Part shown: piece after piece, positions 1 to 8,861 of the stretch
How positions within the stretch are numbered: the first letter of the stretch is position 1
Layout of the letters: each line of letters starts with the position of its first letter
Source of the DNA: Diaporthe sp. PMI_573
Taxonomy: Eukaryota; Ascomycota; Sordariomycetes; Diaporthales; Diaporthaceae
NCBI GenBank assembly: GCA_021399435.1
Contig: JAJTUP010000078.1
Span: 202,090 to 266,089 of the forward strand
DNA length: 64,000 bases
Direction of reading: 5' to 3'
Translations under genes and position numbers: made by a program
The notes under the pieces: generated by a model
The model's input: the letters and a program-made list of their open reading frames with translations, nothing else
What the model was told of the DNA's origin: nothing
The model's database searches: none

Positions 1-2408
1 GTTGGACCAGGCCGGCACGATACCATGATCGAAGTACTTGACACATGCTGACGATTTGTGCATCGAGAAGTGTCCTATGTGGCGAGACCATTCTGCCTGA
101 TGCCGAGAATAGCCTCTCACACTCTGCCGACATGGCCTGAACGGTGAGAAAATCAAGAGCCATCCGAGACAGGCGGGGATATTTGCGCCGCCTCTCGTGC
201 CAATATGCAACAGGATCTCGGGTCTCGATATGCTCACTGTCGTTAGCACACCAAGACTCATATTCGTCGCCGGAAATTCGCCGAGTCTGCTGCTGGGGCT
301 GCTTTCGACGGTCGTTATGGTCGAACGGGTCGAAAAACTTGCGCCTTTTCGGAGCAGGCCCTTCCTCGTCATCACAATCATCAGGCACAGCGACATGCGA
401 ATAGTCTCTCCGCCAAACTGTCTTCACCATGATCTTCGCCGTTGAAATCCACGCCGGGGTCTGGTCCCATTGCTGCTCAAACCATGCCCAGCCATATGAA
501 GGATGCAGCGCCATAGCCGTGTAGTAGACAGGGGTTTCGTCGAGTTCTTATGTGGTCAGCTCTGGCCATATAGCCAGAAAGAAAGATAAACTTACTATGG
601 TAGTACTCGTCCATCTTCTGCCATGCTAAGTTGATACCAATCCTGAATTGCTCCGGATCAGGGAAGCCCTCAGCTTCGGCCTTGAACTTTTCAAGCTTGG
701 CCATAAGCCTCTCAAACCCTAAGAGGACATCCCATATGTTGCCATAAGAGCCAACAAATCCATGCTTACGCTTTCGGACTTGGCCATCACCCTCCAGAGT
801 TTTCACCACCGTTTCAAACTCTGTTAAGATCTCCTCGAGCCGCTGGAGCACATCCCAGTCATTTTGAGACAGCTGTGATTCATCTCTGATGATGTGAGGT
901 ACCTTAACACCCTTCCTGACTTGCTTGGTGCGTTTGCCCCTGTTCTCATCCTCCCACTCCTGCTTGAATTTGAGAACAGTGAGCTCGAGGTGTCGTCGAA
1001 GTTTGAGCGCTCGACGGATCATGTAGAGCTGCGAGAGCCAGCGCGTGTCGTTGTCTCGAATGACTTGGAGTGGCTTTCTAGCTCGTAACTTGGCACTTGA
1101 TGCCTTTTTGATATCATCGGCTTGGATGTCTCGAAGTAGATAGGATAAGCGCTGCGCACGATAAATATCATGAACAATATTATGCAGCTTGCCTAAAACA
1201 TCTTAGCGAAGGAACCCAAGATTCAGGGCAACTGACACACCAACTGGCCCTTTCTTCAGCCACGTGGCCCATTCGGCATCAGATACGACACCGGCACCAC
1301 TGAATGGGTCATCCAGCTCGAGAGCATCCGCACACTTGCCGAAAAGAAGGGCTTTAGCAGCAAGATTGAGGGTATGGCCAAAGCAGCGCACGCGTCGGCG
1401 CTTGCCATCAAACCCGAGGAGTCCACCGAGCGTGTCCATTGCTGTATCGTTATTGGCAGCGTTGTCGAGGGTTGTGTACCCTACTTTGTCTCGAATGCCA
1501 AAGAGATCGATGACTGTGGATACTTCTGCCGCAATGTTCTCGCCTGTATGCCGTTTCGATATCTCAGGTAGACCGAGGACAATTTTCAAGGGACGATTCT
1601 GCTCATCTCTGAAGAAACACGCAATTCCACACAGACTCTGTCGATTTCGAGCAGTCCAGCCATCAAAAGAGAGATGCACCAGGCCCGGGCAATGACGCAG
1701 AACTCCAATAATGGTATCTCGGTGTTTGTAGTACTCGGCAATGATCTTATTTCGAATGGAATCTCCAGTTACATGGGCCTTGCGTAACGCAACGGATGGA
1801 TTCAAGTATTCGAAGACGGCGCGTAACTCCGGGTCCTCGGCATCAGTGAAGGGCCTATTAGTATTGACAACCCACTGAACAACCAGCTGCTGGAAGTGGT
1901 CTCGGTCAAATCCTTTGATGAAGGAATTGGCAATAGCTTGCTCACGGGGTTTGGCTGCGTCCAGGCCGAAGTGTTGGCTAATCGACTTGTGTCTCCCACC
2001 GCGCCCATCCCTCTCTGCCATCAACTCTGCCTTCCGCTCTGCCGCCGACTTGGTCTTCTCTCCCACTGGCGCGCAGATGTGGTGAATCAGATAAACGTGT
2101 TCCATGGCATTTTGAATACCGACGGACGTGATGGAAGTCGGCTTGGGGCGATTCTGCTTGATACAAGGTCGGCACACCCATCGACGTTCGGTCACGTTCT
2201 GGATATCGTAACCAAAGCGCCAAATCCATGATCGTGTTTCTTTGGTGCGCTCAGACAAGGTATAGCCTTTAAAATGGGTAAAGAGTCGGTTTTCATATGC
2301 AGTCTCAGGTGTCGACTCCACCAAGGGTAGGGGGTCTGCTCCGGACATGTTGGACGCGTTTGTCCTTCCAAAAACGCGGTTGGGTGGAGAATTTCGGTAG
2401 GTAAACAC
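1..2408 (-). CDS. hAT-family transposase with BED finger (C-terminus cut by window edge)
   Basis: This transposase would cut and paste its own hAT element in the nucleus. Reading leftwards from an ATG at 2408 (an internal ATG near 2346 is also possible) there are three exons: 2408-1241, 1192-596 and 546-1. They are joined by introns of 48 bp (1193-1240) and 49 bp (547-595) that keep the frame. The N-terminus has a BED-type finger after a SWIWRFGYDIQ segment, with WVCRPC followed by spaced histidines. The middle has the RNase H-like core, including the SFDGW motif, LDNAANND and CFGHTLNLAAKA. Exon 3 carries the hAT dimerisation domain, with AECERLFSASGRM close to the left edge. No internal stop or frameshift was seen, so this is the least damaged transposase in the window and may be active. 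Residues beyond the edge cannot be judged. Confidence 0.85.
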
Positions 2409-2464
2409 CCCAAATTAGGTACTGGACAGGGGTTTTCCGGGAGGGAGGGGTTCTGCCGCCCCTG
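1..2464 (-). mobile_element. hAT DNA transposon copy 1, running off the left edge
   Basis: The element is defined by its transposase gene and by a probable right terminus at 2464, where the minus strand begins CAGGGGCGGC, a hAT-like inverted-repeat start. The 8 bases outside it (2465-2472, GGTAATGC) would be one copy of the target duplication. The other terminus lies outside the window, so the inverted repeat and duplication cannot be confirmed. The element is distinct in sequence from the hAT copies at 43.7 kb and 62.4 kb, although its protein is closest to the 62.4 kb copy. Confidence 0.7.
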
Positions 2465-2598
2465 GGTAATGCCCCACCTAGTACTAGCACGGGCCATATC
2501 AACATGATCAACATCGTGTACACGGAGATAAAGGGGTGTGAAGTGATGTTGATGTGTATCAACATTCCCATTTTCGATGTGATGTGTATGTTGACAAG

Positions 2599-2627
2599 AT
2601 GTTGATCAACATGTGTAATACACATGT
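2599..2627. repeat. Adjacent palindromes
   Basis: ATGTTGATCAACAT (2599-2612) is a perfect 14-bp palindrome. It overlaps a second inverted repeat, ACATGTGT-AAT-ACACATGT (2609-2627). The surrounding 2480-2640 is rich in ATGTTGA/TCAACAT copies. This pattern suits a subterminal region of a hAT element, probably the relic that follows. The role is inferred. Confidence 0.5.
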
Positions 2628-2639
2628 GGAAAACGTGAA

Positions 2640-3250
2640 GTTGATCGGAGCCTTGATCCGCTGCATCGGCCATATTATCAATCTCGCCTTACAAGCATTC
2701 CTTCTCGCTCGCTCAAAAGAAGCTCTTAGAGCTGCACTCGAAGCTACTGCCGATGAGCCCGGTTCAACCATGCTAGAGGAGTTCTCACAGCAATTACATG
2801 AGCTGGATCCGGCGGAGATTGCGGCACATTCGGACACCACGACGCAGCAGGAAGAGCGACAGGAGCAGCCCACGAGAAGATCTATAATGGCGAGAGGCAA
2901 GCGAGCCGCAACTACGCATCAGCAAGCCGGCAACAACGATGAGCACTTCGCTGGCTGGCAAGGCATTCCAGCGCTAGCAAAACTTCATGCACTTGCAGTC
3001 TATATACGGAGCTCAGCTCTACACAACGATCAGTGGTACGATGCTGTAGGCAAGCAACTAGAGTCAACTTGCTTTAGATATCTTTGCTATTCCAGCGATG
3101 GCAGCAGACTGCGAGCGTGCCTTTAGTTAAGCGAAGCTCGTGATGACGTTGTAGAGGCTATCAATGAGGCTGACGACACTTGAGGCAGTCCAATGCTTGA
3201 AGAACTGGCTTCGACGCTCTTGTATAACTTTGGGCTGTTACTTTAGTGTT
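2640..3250 (+). pseudogene. Decayed hAT transposase fragment
   Basis: Translation from about 2640 gives CIGHIINLALQAFLLARSKEA, the hAT segment just before the dimerisation region. It is followed by a low-complexity stretch and then LAVYIRSSALHNDQW. In a shifted frame, 3070-3220 encodes a dimerisation-domain remnant with the hallmark AADCERAFS followed by an in-phase TAA (3128-3130) and TAG (3152-3154). The N-terminal half is missing. A frameshift, two stops and the internal deletion make it a dead, non-autonomous copy. It belongs to a different hAT lineage from the element on its left. Confidence 0.65.
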
Positions 3251-4018
3251 CAAGGTAGTAAAGAGGACGAAGGATGGGCGTTAGTACTGATATGAGCCCC
3301 ATATAGCCACATAAGGTACCGTTAGGCACCAGCAACGGCCTCTGAGAAGGAGATCGCTGCTAGCAATTTTGCTTGCTAAGCCCTGGACCCCTGTTCAGCT
3401 TGCAATTCATTCAATCCAATCCAATTCAAGCCAATTCAGGGCTTTACTGCTCAAGGCAATCTAAGTTGAAGGGTCGACTTGGATTGAATTGGATTGTGTG
3501 CAGCGCTGGATATCGTGCATTATTCAGCTTCGTCAACACAAAAGACGTCATATATCATTGTTCGGCGCAATATAGATGCCGCGCTGTGAATGGAGGAGCA
3601 TCCACACTGTAGCAATGAGGTGGAGGCATAAAAAAGTCACTCTAAGAGGGATATATTAGTGAGTGTTCAAGTTAGAGAAGACAAGGGAACAGGTGTTGAT
3701 GGACCGGCTGCCCCGCCACATACAACCCCATACGTAATCACGTGATTCTCACTCGCCAACCCTGGCCCGTGCTTATGCCCAGGCCTGCCAAACCATTCAA
3801 GCAGAGGCATGTGACGCGGCTTACAACCAAGTTAGGCAGCAGCTGAACCTTTTACCTGCTGCATTCAACGGAGTCTCATGGAAGGTAGAGCGCCCTTCGA
3901 GGATAGTTAGTTCTTCTTCAGCGATAAATGCAACCATTGGATGCTCCGCTCCGTTGAGTTCAGCGCTTGCCGATAGAACCTTTTCGTCTCTTCGTTCCTC
4001 AAGGCATAGTGTCACAAG
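3251..4018. other. Intergenic; AATCC-rich inverted repeat and gasdermin upstream region
   Basis: No convincing gene. A CAATCCAATCC/GGATTGAATTGG inverted repeat has arms near 3411-3430 and 3478-3496. It resembles the subterminal repeats of the hAT element at 43.7 kb and may be a MITE or the relic's tail. From about 3640 onward lies the presumptive promoter of the gene starting at 4019. An open frame on the minus strand (3821-4753) is a shadow of that gene. Confidence 0.5.
3736..3747. promoter_or_regulatory. AATCACGTGATT palindrome upstream of the gasdermin-like gene
   Basis: A perfect 12-bp palindrome centred on the E-box CACGTG lies about 270 bp before the ATG at 4019. CACGTG is the classical site for bHLH factors in fungi. 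Its use here is inference from position. Confidence 0.3.
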
Positions 4019-4903
4019 ATGGATCAGCCAAAGACATATTTCATTTTCCGCCCAACCGTTTACAAACCAAACGACTTGATTCGACTCGGTCAGATCATCA
4101 CGGACCCAAGGAAGCCCTTCCAGCGGCTCGCCGAGCCGCTCCCACTCAAAGGCCCCCTCAAGCCTCGAAGTGCACCAGCGCTCGAATGGAGCGCGACCAA
4201 CACCAAGACGGGGGAAGTGTCGGTTGGCATCTTTTCCCACGTCGTCAACATGATGACGGTAGAAGCCTCTGCCGAGAAGTCCCAAAATGAGACCCAGACC
4301 TGGGACGCGGCCATTCTGGAGACCCGGTTCTTCGAAATCAGCGAGGATCCGAGCTATGTCGAGCAGACAGCCAAGGTCCCCGCGGTCGACATGTGGCTCA
4401 AGCAGTATCGCCATCAAGGCAAAACGGTTTACATGATCACGGGGCTGAAGATCGCCAAGCACCCCGGCAAGGTCACGTACGACAGCTCCAACACCTCGAG
4501 CCTGAGCGCCAACCTCAAGACGACGGTCGACCCCCAGGGACTTGTCGACACCGGAGGCCATGCCAAAGCCGGAAAATCGGCCAAGACGACCAATGAAGCA
4601 ACTCCCGAGGTGGAATACATCTTTGGGTATCGCTTGCGCAGGCTCAAGGTGATGTGGCGCAAGCTGGAACTGAAGGACGACCTGGAGGGTGGCGAACTGT
4701 ACAGTAACCAGTCTAAACAGTTCGATGCTAACTTGGACAGGGACAAGCAGCACAGGGACTCCGACTTCGAGATAGAGGGGGTGTCGCTGGAGGAGGACGA
4801 TTTCGGAGCAACGTTGCCTGCGAGGGACAAGAAGTTACAGGCGTTCGACGAGGATGACAACAGGCCGTGTTTGGTCATCCCGGTTGCAACAATGAATCTC
4901 TAG
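4019..4903 (+). CDS. Gasdermin-like protein (fungal HET-Q1/RCD-1 type), putative
   Basis: A single-exon protein of 294 residues. The central and C-terminal core alternates hydrophobic and polar residues. A KTVYMITGLKIAK strand leads through a Gly/Ala/Ser/Thr-rich stretch to EYIFGYRLRRLKV. This mirrors the gasdermin N-domain arrangement: a conserved strand, then the membrane-inserting hairpin region, then a hydrophobic-Arg strand. About 50 acidic residues follow (EIEGVSLEEDDF onward), about the size expected of the short C-terminal inhibitory tail of fungal gasdermins. The neighbour fits too: a subtilisin-like protease gene converges on it with only 154 bp between stop codons. In Podospora, het-Q1 (gasdermin) is linked to het-Q2 (subtilisin-like protease), which cleaves off that tail. 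The family call rests on pattern and context, not on a database match. If it is correct, the product would form membrane pores and kill the hyphal compartment after cleavage. Confidence 0.6.
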   Translation: MDQPKTYFIFRPTVYKPNDLIRLGQIITDPRKPFQRLAEPLPLKGPLKPRSAPALEWSATNTKTGEVSVGIFSHVVNMMTVEASAEKSQNETQTWDAAILETRFFEISEDPSYVEQTAKVPAVDMWLKQYRHQGKTVYMITGLKIAKHPGKVTYDSSNTSSLSANLKTTVDPQGLVDTGGHAKAGKSAKTTNEATPEVEYIFGYRLRRLKVMWRKLELKDDLEGGELYSNQSKQFDANLDRDKQHRDSDFEIEGVSLEEDDFGATLPARDKKLQAFDEDDNRPCLVIPVATMNL

Positions 4904-5057
4904 GATAGCATGCGCACAGAAGCGTGTCTAGGTATTATGTATCTATGAACTTTCTCTATGGATACATATAGGCTACTATGATCCAGGTTGATATATAGTT
5001 TCGAGAATAATCTGACATTCTTCTCCCGGGTGTCCCACTCCAAATGCTTAGAAAACG

Positions 5058-8000
5058 TTATATTTCTGCCTTGTAGAGAATGCCCTTGAGCGTTTCCTTG
5101 AAAAATTCGACTGCTGTTCGGCCATCGACGTTTAAAGGAGGCGAAATATCCTGCCGTCCTGGGTGCTTGAAAGGAATAAATTCGAAACGGTTGTCTCCGC
5201 CTCTCCAAGGCTCGAGAAGGTTATACTTTGCTCCAGGTGACGTTCGACTCATGTTTTGCAAGATCACACGAACAGCTTTCGGCGTTTTGAAGAGCTTTTC
5301 GCTTCCCGGTCTCAGCCAGACTTTATTCGTGTCATGAAACTGATAGATGAGAGCCACTAGAGCCGCGGCGATGGGCGTGGCAAACGATGTTCCGGACATG
5401 ACGGTTCGCATATCGCAGTTCGGTGAGTGCTCATGGTTGTCGTTGGGGCCATAGCAAAAGACCGGGAGGCCTTCTTCTTGAGTTGTCTGGAGCTTAGTCC
5501 AGGGCCAAGTCGAGACCACGCCACAGCCATAGATGAAATAGCTGAGGTCGGAATAGTAGAAGTCGACTGGTGGGCTGAAAGGTGCCGCATAGCCATCCGA
5601 ATTAGCTGCAAAGATCTTTAGGACACCGTCCTCGCGCGCTGGATACGCAATGCCCCGATGATTGCCAGAATTGCCGGCAGCAGCTAGGACGATAACTTTC
5701 TTAGGTATCGCTTTCTCGATGATAGCATCACGGATATCAGGCGACATATCCCAGCAGCCAAATGACATGGATATAATATTAGTTTCCCATGTCTCGACGG
5801 CGTGCCTGATGGCCTGTGTAGTTTGACGAGCTGTTAGCGGCGTGTTCGGCCTAGGATAAGCATGAAACCTTACGAGCCCGACTTTCTTGCCAATTTGGTC
5901 GTCTTTCTCTATCGATTGCCGTGTGACACCAATTCTGGCAATCGACAGTTCGACGTCCGGCGCGAGTCGAAGTAAAAGGCCAGCGATGAAGGTGCCATGG
6001 CCATCTTCATCGACCGGACCATGTCTAGTGGGATCCGATGCTGCCCTGACGAAATCGCAAAAAAGGTGAGGTTCCGTGGCGTATTCGTCGTAGCCCGTCC
6101 ATTTTTTCCCTCGGATATAGGGGTGAGAACTATCAATGCCAGTATCGATTACCGTAACCCGAATTCGTTGTTTGTTTTCTGAGTCGAACTCTACGCCTAC
6201 GGTGTCTGGAAGAATTCGCTCGCGAAATGCGGTAAATTCATTGACCCATTTTATCCAGCCATTTGCGGTGCTGTTACTATTGTCAGCGAAGGCAATCAAA
6301 AATCTGTTGTGTCCACGGCTGGCGAGAAAAGAAAGGCTCCCACCTCTCGTCCCCGACGGGCTTCCTTGCATCAAAGAGCATTGCGTTGGCATTGAGTTTA
6401 TTGTCACGCAATTTCTCTGGAGCCATTTTAATACCTGTAAATCTGGGACCATCATGGCTACGGTCGTCGTTAGTGAATTATCGATTCAGAATCACTTTCA
6501 AGAAGTGTTTACCGAGCATTAGGAGCGCCTTCAAGCATGACTGGATCAGGTTCGAAATCCTCAGGCTCTTTCATGTCAGGCCATGAATCCCTAAACAGCT
6601 GGCGGAGCGGTGCAACGACGTGTGTGTATAACCTGCCGCGGACTTGGGCTGGGTCTGTACCGAGCCTGTCTCTGTCCGGCTGCACGCAAATCTTAATCAG
6701 GGCTTTCAGTAAGTCTTTGACGGTACTGCGGTCCTTTTGCTTATTAGGCTCGTTCCATAGCCCAGTCAAGATGACGTTGCCAGCTAAGGTATGTTGAGCA
6801 TTCAGCCGCTCCCGGCGATCCTTGCCAATGCATTCTGTAGTCAACGGCAGACCTTCGCCACGCAGTATCTCGATAAGGATGGTTCCTAACGCAAGGATCT
6901 TCGGATAGATGTGAGTAGGTCCGGAAAATTTCTTAGCGGGCTTCTCCCCAGCGTGAGAGCCTTGCTGCGGTACGCTTTTCGACGGCTCTGCAGACAACCG
7001 CATTTCGGCCGCAATTAATGGCTTGTGTACGAGCGCGAAGACATCGTTTGGTCCGGCCATGCCGATCCGACGTTCCTGCATGAAGTGCACCGTGTCCTTT
7101 GTCCAGTCCTCGGCCATCCAGTTGGAATCGTAGAACTGCCAGACCGCCTTTGCGAGGAGGTAGGAAAGCTGCACTTTCAACTGGATGTCGTCCTTGAGCC
7201 GGCGTCTGTCGAGCATTGTGGCCAGCGATACACTAGGCGCCTTCAGAATGATCCTGTCCTGCATTTCTCTATCCTTGAAGTCGAGCGTACCGCCGAAAGC
7301 CCTGAGAACCAGACGGCCCATGGCCTCATCACGTACGAGAGAACAGAAGTCTTCCGATGAGATCCTGCTGCTGCTCTCTGTCCACTGAACCGTTTGGGTT
7401 TTGGTCTCATCGCTGGATTCATCTTGTTAGCCTCTCTTTTTAGATTCCTTTTTTTTTAATTTAAAAAATCATAACAGCACAGATGGCATATACCTGCTCA
7501 GGACGACGCTTATCCGTGTTTCTTTCCATTGCATAATATCTCCCGGATCATCGAGATGGCGATGTGAGAAGAAGATGTTGAACACGACGCCATCCCTTTC
7601 CGCTGCTGGCTGATCAACGCGTGTTAACCCGAAATTCGCCCTGAAACAACTGACATCGCAGTCCTCAGGCGAAGAACAAAGGCAGAGGCGACAAATCGTC
7701 CAATGCAGCTCTTGCACATAACCCGACCAATCTTCGTCGCGGTGTGGTTTGGAGTGGGACGTTGTAAGGTCCGAGAGGGAATGGCCTTGCTGGCTCTCCT
7801 GGGACGCCGCAAATTTCTTGAGGGTTTCTTGAAACCGTTTCCTGTCACTGGCATATTTCGGATTCTCTTCGCCGAGGTCTTTGATGTGCTTCTTTGCGTT
7901 ATGGGAGTAGCCGCTTAGGATAAGGTTCAGCTCGGGGTAGGAGTTGCGGTTAAACCGGCGCGTTGTCGCTGAAGGGGAACGAAATCGCCCCTGCATAGAA

Positions 8001-8423
8001 GCCCGTGTCAGCAGCATTGACGGAACTGGGGGTTCTGGAACCCGAGGAGGTTCTAGAATAGCCTCTGTATAGGAACACCAGACCCACCTTCGCAAGCCCC
8101 TCCAGTACTGCAAGAAAGTCCAAGATCTCCTCCTCTGGGGAACCCCGACGGCATATATTGTCTCTTAGTTCGTCAAAGCGCTTCCCCGCTCCGCCTAGAT
8201 GCGTCGCTATTTTGCTGAAAAATGGACTGGGTCTTTTGACCCCGCTATTTGGTTGGCGAAGGCTGGGCTCAGGCTTTTTGAGTAGCTTAGCGAGGGACTG
8301 TACGATTTTGCGCAGTGCCAGGGTTGCCTCAGCGGCGAAAGCAAGTGAGGGGGAGTTCACAGCCGTCCTCTCCATCGCCACGACCGACCTCGAACAAAGG
8401 GCTATAAACACAAAAGCACGCAA
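5058..8423 (-). CDS. Large DUF7580-like / subtilisin (S8) serine protease, HET-Q2-like
   Basis: Five exons are read: 8423-8088, 7990-7494, 7412-6513, 6457-6344 and 6276-5058. They total exactly 3,066 nt (1,021 residues). The introns (97, 81, 55 and 67 bp) have GT-AG ends, several with good branch sites such as CACTAAC. The start may be ATG 8423 or ATG 8375. The front half is helical. Residues about 330-560 match the fungal DUF7580 pattern (AKAVWQFYDSNWM, then ILALGTILIEIL), a pseudokinase-like region common in fungal NLR-type genes. The C-terminal half is a peptidase S8 domain with an intact triad: Asp about 660 (VTVIDTGID), His about 709 (DGHGTF), Ser about 913 (MSGTSFATP), plus oxyanion Asn about 818 (AAAGNSG). 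No signal peptide is evident, so it is probably cytosolic. Its 3' end faces the gasdermin-like gene and its 5' end faces the NLR. Confidence 0.85.
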
Positions 8424-8861
8424 GGATGTGTAAAATGGCTTCTACGGGCGCGGACAAGAGTCGCGAAGCGGTCACACATCGTATTGGTGCAAGCTGGCCA
8501 ACTTTCTAACGAATTGCAGGTGTTGGGGATGGCAGGTGCGAATCCAGATGCGTTGGAGGTGGCGGGCCCTGAACCTGTACGGACGTAGATACAACGGCGT
8601 GCACAGGCCACGTCCGTGACAGCAGGGATGGCCTCAGCCGCACGTAATAATGCCCAACAAGGAAAAGAGGGGTATGATGATGCCCAATGAGGAAAAGAGG
8701 GGTAGCGACATGCTCAGCTCAAGTCTTGGGGCTCCAGGCTGGCCTGCCCTTATTACCAAGATGGGCCGGAGCGTCTTTTGTGGATTATCTCTGTCGGACG
8801 ACCACTCGCCATGGGTTCGGGATAACAAAAGTTTCAGATTGAGTTCTCTTTTCCGGCATCC
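8424..8861. promoter_or_regulatory. Divergent promoter between protease and NLR, with a tandem AGGGG repeat
   Basis: The 438-bp space separates the starts of two divergently transcribed genes. It holds a direct repeat with 30-bp period, units at 8650-8674 and 8680-8704. Each reads ATGCCCAA, two variable bases, then GAGGAAAAGAGGGGTA-like sequence. Each unit contains AGGGG, the core of the fungal stress-response element (STRE, bound by Msn2/4-type factors). Shared regulation of the two genes is inferred. Confidence 0.4.

Noticed and set aside
3821..4753. 310-aa open frame on the minus strand
   Set aside because: Antisense shadow of the gasdermin-like gene, with no domain and the opposite codon pattern.
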